Part shown: one piece after another, positions 21,481-34,925 of the stretch
How the letters are laid out: every line of letters starts with the position of its first letter
Position numbering within the stretch: the first letter of the stretch is position 1
DNA from: Geosiphon pyriformis
Lineage: Eukaryota > Glomeromycota > Glomeromycetes > Archaeosporales > Geosiphonaceae
Direction: 5' to 3'
DNA length: 64,000 nucleotides
NCBI GenBank assembly: GCA_016748015.1
Contig: JAAOMT010000083.1
Location: 4,765 to 68,764 of the forward strand
Translations under genes and position numbers: made by a program
The notes under the pieces: model-generated
What the model saw: the letters and a program-made list of their open reading frames with translations, nothing else
Databases searched by the model: none
What the model was told of the DNA's origin: nothing

Positions 21481-24400
21481 AGATTTAGCAAACATAGAAT
21501 ATTGATCACTAGACAGCATAATTCTGAAAAAAAAAAAATTTTTGGTTTTCATTTAGATTAAAAATAAGATTTGCTATAATGAGCATAAATTTTTAGTGGC
21601 GCATCATGAGTTATTTGATTTATTATTATGCTATATCTATTTTGTATTAAAGCTTAGTTTTTAGTAAATGATTGATTCTTTTCTTTATAAATATTTAAGT
21701 CTGAAGTCTTTTTGTTCGTTGAAACAGTTTTCTAACTTTTGCCTCTTGATCAGTTAGAATGTTTCTATGTTACATTATAATTTTCTTTTAATAAGTATTT
21801 ATAATTTTTTTCTATTAACAAAATTTTTAATTTAATTAACGATAATTACTATTAGGTATTTTTTAATTACCATTATTTTTATTTTGAAATTTTTTATTTG
21901 TAATATCTAATTTAAAAAATCAATCATGAGTTAAATTTTTAAATATAATAAGTAAATATTTAAGAATAAATAATATAAAATAATTATACAATAAAATTCA
22001 TTATTAAATCAATATATTATTTTAATTAACAAAATGAAATAATTTTTTATAATTAATATTTATTAAATTAAAAATAATCAATCATATAAAATGAAATTAT
22101 ATGTAATTTGAACCATTTATTAAATATTATTTGATAAGACTTAATAATTATTTATTTGTTCAAATTATTAAAAAACAAAATAATCAATTATCAATTGAAA
22201 ATTAAAATAAAACACTTTTAATTTATTAATGAAATATAATTTTAATTTTGATTTATTTTTAATGGAAATATATTTAAATTAAAGGTTAATATAATTGATT
22301 AATAAACTATTTTACAAACCGAATTTTTTGTTTTTAAATAGAAATATACAAACAAATTAAACAAAATTAAAATAGTTTTTTTAAATATAATTTTCATTAT
22401 TTTTACCTATCATATTTAATAAAATAAATTTTTTATTAACATCTTACATAATAAAAACTCTTTTCTCTTGTATTTTTTATATTTATAACTAAAAAAAAGA
22501 GTAAAAAAGAAGCAAATATTATTTATTTTATAATAACTAAGAGTATTACCATTCAAAAAATTTCTTTAATAGTAAAAACAATTAAACAGTATTTTCTTTA
22601 AATAATATAAAAACAAAACAACCTATAATTGCTGAAAAAATATCTTTTTTATTTTCAATTACAAGTTTTTTCTTATAAAGTTTTTCAAAGTGATTCATTA
22701 AAAGTAGTTTTAGTTCGTTAAAATTCAATGACTTATAATCTTAAACTAGTAACCAAAGCAGCCAAAGAGCAACTTTTTTTAAGAGTACTAAAACCAATTC
22801 TTTTGATGTCATTTAAAGCGAATCAGTTTTTTTTTTTAAAAATAAGACATTATTTTTTTATGTTTTGTTTAGTGGTTTTATTAGTCTTGTATTACTAGTA
22901 CTAATTATAACGCTTAGTTTTATTTTGGTTTAAATAATAACTCCTTTTATCTTAAATAATAATAATAATAATAATAATAATAGCATGTTTACTATCTTTA
23001 ATTGCTTAATACAATAGTTTTTGGCTGATTATTACCCGTTTTAAAAACAAAATTAATACATAAATTTTTCTAATTAACTTATTATATTATTTAATCATAA
23101 AAATTGAATTAAAATTAAAGCTTTTTTTTTTGCTATTTAAAATATTATTGGTTTTAATAATATTAAAAAACAATTATTAATTATTAATATAAAATTGTTT
23201 ATTAAAAACCATAATAATTTTTTTTTTACATTTTAGTTTTTTTATATACTATTACTAGAATTTATTTGCTAAAATTTATCTCTTACTACTTTTAAAATTA
23301 CAACTTTTTGGTGGTTTTAAATTTGTTTATATTATTGCTATTATAGCTTTTTATAATATTTTTTAAAATTATTAATATTAATATTAAGAATATTCTAGTC
23401 TTAGATTAATATTTGCTGGTTTGTAACAATATATTATAATTTATTTTAAGTTTTTTGACGCTTTTAAAATTCTTCTAAATTGTTATTAATATTAGTAATA
23501 TAAATGTTTAGATATATAGTCAAGCTTGTTTTATTGTTCAGTTTTCTAATTGTAAACTGGTATTTTGAAGAAAAGTTATATTTATTTAAAACTTCTTTAA
23601 ATTAATGTTGTTAAAAATGCCAAAATCTAAATTATTTGGCATTTAAATATATAAAGTTGTTTTTTTTTGTTTTGCTAAAACATATATTTAAGTTATTTAC
23701 AATATTAATTTTTTTTTAAATCTTATTACTAGCTTTATTTTATATTTTAAAACTGCTGTTTTTCAAGCTTTTTTTATAATAAAGTTTTGTTTATTGTTAA
23801 TAATAAAATTAAAATAAACTGGGTTCTTTAGAGTATTATTTAAAAGATTTTATTTATTTGATTGAATTAATAATGATGCCTGTTAGCACTTTAATAATTT
23901 AGATTGCTGTTTTGCTTTTTGGCAAAAATGAGCTTTGAAAATAAAAACTCGGTTTTTTATTGTAAAAACTAAAATTAAGTTCTTAAATAATATTGTTGCA
24001 AATTTATACAAGAGTTTACTAAGCTAAAAAAATATAGTATGTATATGTAATAAATTTGGCTAAAAATTTTAATATAAGATAACTTATTAAGAAAATAATC
24101 CTTTAAATAAGTGAGTCTGTTTTTATAACCAAAATTTAAATTATTATATAAGTATATTAAGTAAATTAAGACTTTTTTCTCAATTTATTTGAGTTTAATG
24201 TAATATCTACATAAATATAAATGGCTAATTACATGTAAAAAGTATATTAATAGCATTTATGATAAGATACATATAGTTTTTTATATATAAGTAATAATCA
24301 AATCATATTTTATTAATATTTCAAATATAGTAAAAATTAAAATAAATTAAAATTTGATAAAATCTTTAAAACAAAAAAAAGAAAATTAATGTAATTTTTA

Positions 24401-25282
24401 AATATTATTAGAAGCTTAAAATTCAAAAGTAGTTGCTAACAATAAACAAATTGAATTATCAAAAAATTTTAACATCTATATTAGAAAATTTTTAAATATT
24501 GAGCAATAAAATTCTAACAGATTTACAAAAACAAAAATATTTTACTTGAGATTGATTTTATAGATTTTTTTAAATATAAATTTGATAAAATATTGGTCGT
24601 AATTGGTTAATTGAATGTTGTGATTATTTATTTTATAGTTAATTACATTTTGAATTTTCAAAATATTTTGGCAAAAATCATACCTAGTCTTTTTAAAGTT
24701 GATTTAAAAAGTTCTTAATTAAAGTTTGTTAATGCTTTTTGGTCGAAGTTGCATTATTTGTTAATTTTTACTTAGATTTGCATTTTGTTAGTCTTTAAAA
24801 TGGGGGGTTTTTTTTTGAATAAATGAATATTGCTTATTTTAAAATTCAATTATCCGTTATTTATTATCTAATTTACTAGATTGTTTGCTTTGTACATTAA
24901 AATATTTTTCACATTTTTGTTGAATTTGTTTTTATTTATATTCCGAGTGTTTAAGATAAAATTTACAATAAATTAAAGTATAAGTGTTAAGAGATAAAAC
25001 ATATCATAAAATGAGAATTTAATAACAATATTAGGACTCAAGCCAGGACTTTTTATTAATAATATGGTAAAACTTATTTATTTGCGCAACTTCTTAACTA
25101 GTTCTTTTTTAACTAAAGTAAATATTTTGTGTTAATTATTCCAAAAGTGTTGACCAAAAAAATTAAAGTTTTGTAAATTAACATTAAATTGTATTTATTA
25201 GTGCTATTTAATTGTTTTAGAAAATGCTTTGGTGTTGCAGTTGTCATCTTTGATCTATTTTTTTTAAAAACAATGAAATTTG

Positions 25283-25317
<35 letters not shown>

Positions 25318-28300
25318 GTTCAAAAATGTGAAATATAATTGTGCTTATGTCTTGAATGATGGATTTTATACTTTCAAATTTTAACAATGATTTTTATTTA
25401 ATAAATAATAAACAACATTCATTGTATCTAAAACCAAATAAATAAACTAATTTGTACAATACTCCCAAAAAAAATGGTCAATTTAAAAACTTAACAAATG
25501 TTTTTGGTTTATTTTAGTTTTAATAATGTATACAGCAAATAAAAAATTATTTAATTAAGATTTTATCGTTTTCTATTTGATTTTAATTTTTTTTTAATTT
25601 TTCTTAGTATTAAGCCAATGACTTTTTTTAAAAACAAAGTTATCAAATTTTTTTTAAGAAAATCTTAGATTTGATCAGATATTTGAAAAAAATTTATGTT
25701 TTAAATGTTTTAAATTGGATTCAGGTTTGGCAAAAGTTGTTATTCAATTACAGTATTAGTCATAATTTATTTTCCGTTAACTATGGTTCTGTTATTTTGC
25801 GTTTTAAAATAATAACAAATTGTGTTTTAAATTTTCAAGATAAGTATTTAGTTTCGTTTTTTTCATTATTTTTCCATTTACTATCAAAAAATTAATGGTT
25901 TTTTGAATTCATTGTTTTTATTAATTACTCTTTTAATCAATTATTGTCAATGCATTTTTTAAATTTTCAATAGGTGTAATTTTTTTTTGTTCAAAATTTT
26001 TTTATTTCGAATTAACATCAGTTACTACTTCTAAATTTTAGATTTTAATTTTGTTTATTTTAGAAATAATAAAATATTATTTGAAATGATTCTTAAAATT
26101 CTAGACTATTTAAATTTAAAAAAGTTAATTTTTTTTTGATTTTTTGAAATAATATTTAAATTTATTATATTTATTTTAAATAAAATTCAATCAAATAGTG
26201 GTTGAAGCATTAAAACAAAGAGTTCTAAATATTTCAACATTTTAAACTCAGATTTTGTTTGTATTGATGCGAATACTTTTGTTCAATGTTTTAGGGCTTT
26301 TTCATTTTAGTAGAAAAATAAATAATTAGTAAATTTTTAGTTAAATACTTTATGTGAAGAAACGATGAAATATAATTTTCAAAAGTTTTATTGGCAAATG
26401 ATCAATATCCAAATTTCTATTCAATTTTTTTCATACGCCAAGATTTTAGTTTAATAATCAGGCTTTCGCTATAAAAATTGGTAGAAAAAGATGTATTATA
26501 AGTAGCATAGTAAATTTATATTGAAAATTTGGTTTACGAGACAAAATATATTTTATAATAAAATTATCAAAATAAATGTCTAATTTTTTTGGAGTTATTA
26601 CAAAAAAATAATTTCAAATTTTATATGTGTGTATTCTCTCGATATACCGCAAGCATTTTAGAATAATGGTTGGCTGCTTATTTCTCTACACTTTCATACT
26701 GATTTCAGATTAAATAAAATAGGCTAAAATATTTACTAAATTTTCCTTTTTTTTTTATAATAAGAAAAAATGTGAGACCATCTCTAACTATTTATTCTAA
26801 TGGTAAGTTCTTAATAAATTCTTTGCTGAGCATTAATAAATTAAAATTCTATAAGTGTAGAAGTTTTAATAGTTTGTTATTACTAATTAGCATTGTGAAG
26901 ATATTTCCCTAAGAATTATAAAATATTTCTAAAATAAATAAAAAAAAATTATAGATAAATTTTATAATGCTAGAAAGGCTTTTTAAATTTTTTGAAATCA
27001 TTAATTATTTTTTGATTTTCAAAGGTTTTTATCAATTAACGCAATAATTATAAAATTGTTTATTGCATATATATTAGATAAAATAAATAAATAGATAAAA
27101 TCCAAAGTGATTGACTTAATATTATTTATATTTCATTAAGCTTTTCATATCCTGAAACTTTTTTTTAAATAAAAGGAATTATTTTCAAAGATAACTAAAA
27201 CTTTTTACTGTATTTTGATTGGGTGTATTACTCCTTTTAGGTTTGAAATGAAACAAAATTTTAATATTTAAACAAATTAAAAGTATTTATGTAATAAAAT
27301 TATTTCAAAGTAAATATTATAGTATATATCTTATATGCTTTTTAAATTTTTTAATATTAATATAAAATTATCTTCTTTCCCAAAGATATATATATGAAAA
27401 GAATAATAGTGTGATTTAAACCTTAAATTTTATTCTAAGAATCAAATTTTTATATATAACTGTAGTTTTATGACATACTTTGATATGGATCATCAACCCA
27501 ATTCACGAGATATATCTCTAAAAAACAATTTAGTATTCTCATACAGAGAAAACCCCCCTAGGATATGCATTAAATTAATTAAAGCAAATTAATTTCATAT
27601 AAAATATAAAAAGCAATTGTTGAAAAGTTAAATTAAAAATACTTTGTTACTAATACTAAGTGAAAAAAATTCATATTTGCTAAATGATTAATTTTTTTAT
27701 TATTAGTGAGATTCAATCAAATTCTCAACCCATTTCGATGAACGAGGTTAAATTGGAGAGTTATTTTTGCCAATTTTTACAGCATTTTCACATTTTCACA
27801 TATTTCTGAAGTAATATCTGATATTTTATTGTTTAATTTTTGTTAATCAAAAAAGCAGGTATCTTCTCTAGAAATAAAACTTGATTTGAGTTGATTCGGT
27901 TATATGGATTTGGTGCTATTTTAATAAGTCTTCTTTGATTTTTATAAAGTATATTGAAGATTTCTCTTCATTTGTTCTAAATTCGCAGCAGTATTTGTGG
28001 GCCTAAAACTACATTTATCTGAGCAAAAAAAATTTCTCCTTTTCGGCGATGAAATTTTTTTTTAAATGCGACAAAAGGTTGAGAAAAACCATTTTCATCT
28101 TTAATATGTTTTAGATAATTTGATTTCATAAATGTGTTAAAAAATTTTTTATGCTAAATCTGAATCAAAAATTATTTATTCTTTACTTTTTCAAAATTTA
28201 GATCACCCAATTATTTATAAAAGAATAATCTTTTTTGAAGTCGGTTAAATAATATTTGAAGTTATTTAAATTTAAAAAAGGAAAGCTGCTTTATTTTGTA

Positions 28301-28380
28301 TTGAAAATAGCAACAAAATAATTAACGACGAATTTTCAATGAAATTAGTTGAAAATATGATTCATAGATAAGTTTCCTAG
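21481..28380. other. AT-rich gene desert
   Basis: Nearly 7 kb with no supportable gene; only one frame here passes 70 codons (25671-25895) and it has no codon character. Simple repeats include AAT units at about 22954-22982 and ATT units at 25284-25316. At about 24218-24260 the string GGCTAATTACATGTAAAAAG resembles part of the LINE-associated sequence at 62270-62300, hinting at another very old LINE remnant. TA dinucleotides are abundant. The desert probably consists of decayed transposons. Confidence 0.6.
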
Positions 28381-29100
28381 AATACTTAAAAAAAAGTTGT
28401 TGGAAGGCAACGACTGAAAAACGCCTGGTCTTGGGGCAAAATACAGCATTGGACATCGCTTTTCATTTATTGTTTTCTATTACGTCACAAAACCTGTAAA
28501 AAAAACAATATTCCCTATTCTGAAACAGTTGCTTTTATAAAAACGATCATAACTTCAACTAGTGCATAAAAATCATATGAAAAGCATATCATTCAATATC
28601 GATTTATGGGAGTTCGCACTGCCTCTTCATTTGATCCGACTAACTTCTTAAGGTAAATTAGGGGTTATTTCGCCACCTTAAAAAGTTTTCAATCCGGGCT
28701 ATTAGCTGCTAATCTATGACATCAGGCATATGTTCTGCAAAAAAATTCTTATCTTACCGAAACCGCCTAATCGCCGGTAAGTGATTCTGGAAAATTTCTG
28801 TATAAAATCTAGTAAGAAAATATTTGCAAAATGGGCTGAAATTCGGGATATTTGATTGGTAGATATGCATGTATTAGCATTAATATTTATCCTAAAAATT
28901 GAGGTAAAAGACGCTTAAAACAGTTAACAATTTTAAACTGAATATCAAGTTAAATATTAAAAATTTGGGATTTCTTCATAATAAAATTCATAAAGCAGTT
29001 CCTATATAATCATTTTGATTAAAGAATATCTATAAATGAGCTATTGAAACCAGATTTTCATTTAAAACTAAAAATAGCAATAAGATAATGACAAGCATTG
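28381..29100. other. Higher-complexity non-coding island
   Basis: This stretch stands out from the desert by its higher GC and varied sequence (for example GGCAACGACTGAAAAACGCC near 28406 and ACCGCCTAATCGCCGG near 28762), yet no frame, inverted end repeats or RNA gene could be recognised. It could be a dispersed repeat or part of the upstream region of the large Sel1-kinase gene. Confidence 0.4.
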
Positions 29101-29125
29101 TCAACCTTTTTGCCTCTTGAGTCCC

Positions 29126-29319
29126 AGACGATCTCTATCCGTTTAAGAATATAAATGAGGGTCTATTTTCAGAACTTAATTTCCCACTCTAGTATTTCAG
29201 ATTTCTTTGCATTATACGTTGAAATCTTTATTTATTAGTGAGACGAACTCTTTAAAAATTCTTCCAGTACCCACACAAATATTCAAAGTTTAAGAATCAA
29301 GTTTTATTGCTTGAAAATC
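29126..29319 (+). promoter_or_regulatory. Upstream block of the Sel1-kinase gene
   Basis: This is the counterpart of 19297-19456, with matching pieces in the same order up to the start codon (AGACGATCTCTATCCG, GTTGAAATCTTTATTTATTA, GAACTCTTTAAAAATTCTTC, TTGCTTGAAAATCATGTCTT). This copy is about 34 bp longer. Conservation outside the coding region makes it the best candidate for a shared promoter and 5' leader. Confidence 0.6.
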
Positions 29320-32300
29320 ATGTCTTCGACTTCATCAATTGAAAATGTAACTTCACACACCGATTGGCTTGAAGCAGCATTCATAGTCATCAAAGAAAGT
29401 TTGGCCATTTTTCCAGCTAGTGAATATTCAAAAGTTGCTGACTTGGTGAAAAAATATCTTGTGCGCAATCAGAAAACACCTGAAGACTTTTTCAATTGCT
29501 TGAATAATAAAAGTTCAAAGCGCTCAATAGACTATATTTTGTTGGGGTTTTCTTTAGAACATGGGGTTGGAACTATTCCTAATTTAACAAAAGCATTTTT
29601 AGAATTCCAGAAAGCAGCGAATCAAGAAGATTCTTTTGGACAATTCTTCTTAGGATGTTGTTATAATCATGGAATTGGTACTTCACAAGATCGAGGAAAA
29701 GCATTTGAACTCTTTTCAAGAGCAGCAGAGGTGGGACATACAAGTGCACAAAATAGTCTTGGAGTTTGTTATGAAAATGGATGGGGAACGACAAAAAATG
29801 AGAAAAAAGCATTTGAACTCTATTCAAAAGCTGCAGAGGTGGGTAATACAATTGCACAATATAATCTTGCGCTTTCTCATAAAAATGGAAAAGGAACGAC
29901 GAAAAGTGAGAAAAAAGCGTTTGAACTCTATTCAAAAGCTGCAGAAGCGGGTAATATAAATGCACACTTAAGTCTTGTACTTTGTTATGAAAATGGATGG
30001 GGAACGAAGAAAAATGAGGAAAAAGCATTTGAACTCTGTTCAAAAGTTGCAGAGGCAGGAAATACAATTGCACAATTTATTCTCGGATTTTATTATGAAA
30101 ATGGATTAGGAACGACGAAAAATGAGGAAAAAGCATTTCAACTCTATTCAAAAGCTGCAGCAGCTGGTAATATGAATGCACAACAGAGTCTCGCCCTTTG
30201 TTATCAAAATGGAAAGGGAACGACAAAAAATGAGGAAAAAGCATTTGAACTCTTTTCAAGAGCAGCAGAGGCGGGAGATCCAATTGCACAATTTATTCTC
30301 GCACTTTATTATGAAAATGGATTAGGAACGACAAAGAATGAGGAAAAAGCATTTGAACTCTATTCAAAAGCTGCAGAGGGGGGTAATATAAATGCGTACT
30401 TAGGTCTCGCACTTTGTTATAAGAATGGAAGGGGAACGACAAAAAATGAGGAAAAAGCATTTGAACTCTATTCAAAAGCTGCAGAGGGGGGTAATATAAA
30501 TGCGTACTTAGGTCTCGCACTTTGTTATCAAAATGGATTAGGAACGACGAAAAATGAGGAAAAAGCATTCGAGCTCTATTCAAAAGCTGCAGAGGCGGGT
30601 AATACGAATGCACAATATAGTCTCGCATTTTATTATCAAAGTGGAATTGGAACGACGAAAAATGAGGAAAAAGCATTTGAAATCTATTCAAAAGCTGCAG
30701 AGGCGGGAGATACAATTGCACAATTTATTCTCGCCCTTTGTTATCAAAATGGATTAGGAACGACAAAAAATGAGGAAAAAGCATTTCAACTCTATTCAAA
30801 AGCTGCAGCAGCTGGTAATACGAATGCACAACATAGTCTCGCCCTTTGTTATCAAAATGGATTAGGAACGACGAAAAATGAGGTAAAAGCATTTGAGCTC
30901 TATTCAAAAGCTGCAGAGGCGGGTAATACGATTGCACAACATAGTCTCGCATTTTATTATCAACGTGGAATTGGAACGACGAAAAATGAGGAAAAAGCAT
31001 TTGAACTCTTTTCAAGAGCAGCAAAGGCGGGTGATATAAATGCACAACAGAGTCTCGCACTTTGTTATCAAAATGGATTAGGAACGACGAAAAATGAGGA
31101 AAAAGCATTCGAGCTCTATTCAAAAGCTGCAAAGACGGGTAATACGAATGCACAACATAGTCTTGCACTTTGTTATCAAACTGGAATGGGAACGACGAAA
31201 AATGAGGAAAAAGCATTTGAAATCTTTTCAAAAGCTGCAGAGGTGGGAGATACAATTGCACAATTTATTCTCGCACTTTATTATGAAAATGGATTAGGAA
31301 CGATGAAGAATGAGGAAAAAGCATTTGAACTCTATTCTAAAGCTGCAGAGGGGGGTAATACAATTGCATACCTAGGTCTTGGACTTTGTTATCAGAATGG
31401 ATTGGGAACGACAAAAAATGAGGAAAAAGCATTTGAACTTTTTTCAAGAGCAGCAAAGGCGGGTGATATAAATGCACAACAGAGTCTCGCACTTTGTTAT
31501 CAAAATGGATTAGGAACGACAAAAAATGAGGAAAAAGCATTCGAGCTCTATTCAAAAGCTGCAGAGGCGGGTAATATAAATTCATACTTAAGTCTCGCGC
31601 TTTGTTATAAAAAAGGAAGTGGAACGACGAAAAATGAGGAAAAAGCATTTGAATTCTATTCAAAAGCTATAGAGGGGGGAGATTCGTGTGCACAATATAG
31701 TCTCGCACTTTGTTATCAAAATGGATTAGGAACGACAAAAAATGAGGAAAAAGCATTTGAACTTTATTCAAAAGCTGCAGAGGCGGGACATAAAATCGCA
31801 CAATTAAAATTCGCACTTTGTTATCAGAATGGATTAGGAACGACCAAAAATGAGGAAAAAGCATTTGAAATCTTTTCAAAAGCTGCAGAGACGGGAGATA
31901 CAACTGCACAACAGTATCTCGCACTTTGTTATCAAAGTGGAAGGGGAACGACGAAAAATGAGGAAAAAGCATTTGAATTCTATTCAAAAGCTATAAAGGG
32001 GGGAGATTCGTGTGCACAATATAGTCTCGCACTTTGTTATCAAAATGGATTAGGAACGACAAAAAATGAGGAAAAAGCATTTGAACTTTATTCAAAAGCT
32101 GCAGAGGCGGGTAGTACAATTGCACAATACAGTCTCGCACGATGTTATCAAAATGGAAGGGGAACGACGAAAAATGAGGAAAAAGCATTTGAACTTTATT
32201 CACAATCTGCAGAGGCGGGAGATTCAGATGCACAATTTAATCTCGCACTTTGTTATCAAAATGGATGGGGAACGACGAAAAATGTGGAAAAAGCATTTCA

Positions 32301-34581
32301 ACTCTATTCAAAAGGTGCAGAGGCTGGAGATTCAGATGCACAATTTAGTATCGCACTTTGTTATGAAAATGGATGGGGCACAACGAAAAATGAGGAAAAA
32401 GCATTTGAACTCTATTCAAAAGCCGCAGAGGTGGGTAATATAAAAGCACAATACGGTCTCATACTTTGTTATCAAAATGGAAGGGGAACACCGAAAAATG
32501 AGGAAAAAGCATTTGAACTCTACTCAAAAGCTGCAAATGCTGGTAATGTAAATACACATTTAAGTCTCGCACTTTGTTATGAAAATGGAAGGGGAACGAC
32601 GAAAAATGAGGAAAAAGCATTTGAATTCTATTCAAAAGCTGCAAAAGCGGGAGATATAGTTGCACAACACCGTTTGGGACTTTATTTTCATAGTGGATCG
32701 GCGACAACAAAAGATCTTGAAGAAGTGAAAAATCCAAGTCCAGAAAACAATCTTGAAACGCGTCATCGAAATGAATGGGCAACTGCGAGGGATCTGGAAA
32801 AAGCATTTGAACTTTATTCAAAAACAGCCGAAGAAAGAAATACAAGTGCACTATATAATCTTGGCTGGTGCTATCAAAACGGGTGGGGAACAACAAAAAA
32901 TTTGGAAAAAGCATTTGAACTCTATTTAAAAGCAGCAGAGACAAATAACTTAAACCAACGAAGTGAATTTCCTGATTTGAAAGCCTTTTATCTCACTTTT
33001 AAGGATAAGGATCAAGATGAGCTGGAACGTTTCATTTTACAGTTCCAAACTCGAGGTTTAAAATGGGCCTTTAATTCCAAAGAAGAATGTATAGATTTTG
33101 AAGTCTTTTTTGATCAGCTTTCAAATCAATTCAAATGTCTTAGATGTGGCAACTTGGGTTTAATCATTAGTAGATCTATTGACGAAATTGATAATATCTT
33201 TGAAGCAGGCTTGCCCAAATGTCCATTTTGTGATGATATCTCTACCCACTTACCGAAATGTCCAGAATGCTATCACAGATTAAAAGATCCACTTTGGTGT
33301 CAGTCCTGTGAAATATCACGATTTTCAAAGAATTTTGAACCATCGATTAGTGGAAATATAAATATTGATATATATATAACATATACACAGATTATTTCTA
33401 AAAGCTCCAGGGAATGTTTGGAATGGATTTCTCCCGACGAGATCACATTTTTAGATGAGGTGGGAACGGGAGGATTTGGTATTGTCAAAGAAGGTAGATG
33501 GGAGGGAGGCAGAATTCTATTTTGGGACAAGAAAAATCAAAAATATGAACGAACTGGAGTTATGAAAGTTGCTTTAAAATGTCTCAAAGATAGCCAAAAT
33601 ATAAAATATATCAATTCATATGAGGTATCTCCTTTTAAGTAATTTATATGATTTTTGGTTATTATTATCCCTATTTCTTTTTTAACACTAAAATATTTGT
33701 ATTTAAATAGTTTATTGCGCATCTTAGAAGTGCCTCTTGCAAATACGTCCTTGAATGCTATGGAATAACCAAAGATGTTACAACCAATGAATTTATTATG
33801 GTTTTACCATTTGCGGAACACGGTGACCTCAGAGCTTTTCTCAAAGTGAACAAAGATACTTTTACTTGGGAAATGATTCTTCATATTCTTTTTCAAATTG
33901 CCAGTGGCCTAAGGTTTATACATGAATCAGAACTAGTGCATGGTGATTTACATCCTGGAAATATCCTTATATTGAAATCAAACCCCTTAAAAGTTGCCAT
34001 TGCGGATCTAGGACTCTGTCGTCCTGCTAATTACTCTCCAGAGCCTGGCGAAATATTTGGTGTTGTTCGATACCTAGCGCCTGAAATTTGTAACTTGTCA
34101 CCTCATACTAAGCATACCAAGTACAGCGATATTTATAGTTGTGCTATCATTTTCTGGGAAATTATTTCAGGAGTAAGACCGTGGAATCATGTTATAGATC
34201 TTATGTCTATTCAATTATCTATAATTCAGGGAAAGCGCCCTTTAATCGAAAAGCATATACCTCAATGTATCCGAGAAATGATTGAAAAAAATTGGGCTGA
34301 TGAACCGCATTGCCGTGATAGTGCGGAAGAACTTCAAAAAAGGGTTATTGCTGCTCACGACAACTGTAACTTAAATGAATCTGTTCTTAAAAACAAACTT
34401 AATTCCAAAAAGATACAAGATACGACATATTATAGAAGTCGTAAAATCTCAAGCCCTATAGTTTCTCAAAATGGTAAGCCTTTCATTTATTATATTTTAA
34501 TATATAATGAAATTTGGTTTAACCACATTTTTTTCAGAGTTAGATTTGGCATTTGATAGCAATAATGGGTTAAATTCATAA
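29320..34581 (+). CDS. Sel1-repeat / zinc-ribbon / protein kinase fusion
   Basis: There are three exons, 29320-33638, 33728-34473 and 34538-34581, with introns of 89 and 64 nt (GT-AG). The total of 5109 nt gives 1702 residues. The ATG at 29320 matches the paralogue's start. Order: an N-terminal segment (residues 1-75); about 30 Sel1 repeats of 36 residues (to about 1210); a cysteine region (about 1273-1330) with CLRC, CPFC, CPEC and CQSC pairs, enough for two zinc ribbons; and a protein kinase domain from about 1370 to 1650. Kinase landmarks are the glycine loop GTGGFG (about 1382), VALKCL with Lys about 1420, HGDLHPGN (Asp about 1513, HGD instead of HRD), ADLGLCR (DLG instead of DFG, Asp about 1533), and RYLAPEI. 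The key residues are present, so activity is plausible. Sel1 arrays are scaffolds, which suggests a signalling protein. The first donor (AA/GTAATT) is weaker than the second. Confidence 0.88.
29620..32720. repeat. Sel1 coding tandem array, 108-bp period
   Basis: Roughly 29 units of 108 bp lie head to tail inside exon 1. A nearly invariant core encodes GxGTTKNEEKAFELYSKAAE; divergence is concentrated in the second helix (for example AGNTNAQHSLALCYQN versus GGNINAYLGLALCYKN). Higher-order pairs exist: two neighbouring units near 30370-30530 are almost identical, and a block near 31010-31120 recurs near 31440-31570. The antisense strand is also open in many units, a by-product of the repeat's composition. 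Confidence 0.9.
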
Positions 34582-34781
34582 TTCTTTGTTGGTATGTATA
34601 CAAATTAGGACAAATTTCTTAAGTATAATAATGCTTCTCTTTTACACGATATATGTAATAAAAGTAATTTTTTCATTCTAACTTTATTATTGAAAAACCT
34701 ATTTTTACTAATGGGTTGCGTTTAGATATCAATTCAATAAAAAACAAAATTTGTGTCTAAAATAGAATAGCATTCTATGCA

Positions 34782-34925
34782 GTAAAGAATACCTCCTCCA
34801 AGTTAGCTTCTATTCGTGGCTCTCGGTTTCCTTCCACATATTTTCTATTGGACTACCATCTGGCGATTGTGGAGGCTATTTCAAAGTCACAATTCCAAGA
34901 TTATCTTGGAGTACTTACATTTGTA
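34782..34925 (-). pseudogene. Tc1/mariner-like transposase fragment
   Basis: On the minus strand the frame reads DNLGIVTLK, a TAG, then PPQSPDGSPIENMWKETESH. This is the conserved block around the third catalytic acidic residue of Tc1/mariner DDE transposases (WPPQSPDLNPIENMW in active members), with the Trp codon turned into TAG. Only about 40 codons are recognisable; no ends or other domains were found. It differs from the element at 9.7-10.4 kb (PPDLNEIKHLWNE), so it is a separate family or lineage. Confidence 0.7.

Noticed and set aside
29579-32944. Chain of open frames on the minus strand and other plus frames inside the Sel1 array
   Set aside because: They repeat with the same 108-bp period as the Sel1 units and follow from the unit's codon composition. 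The sense frame has the recognised domain.
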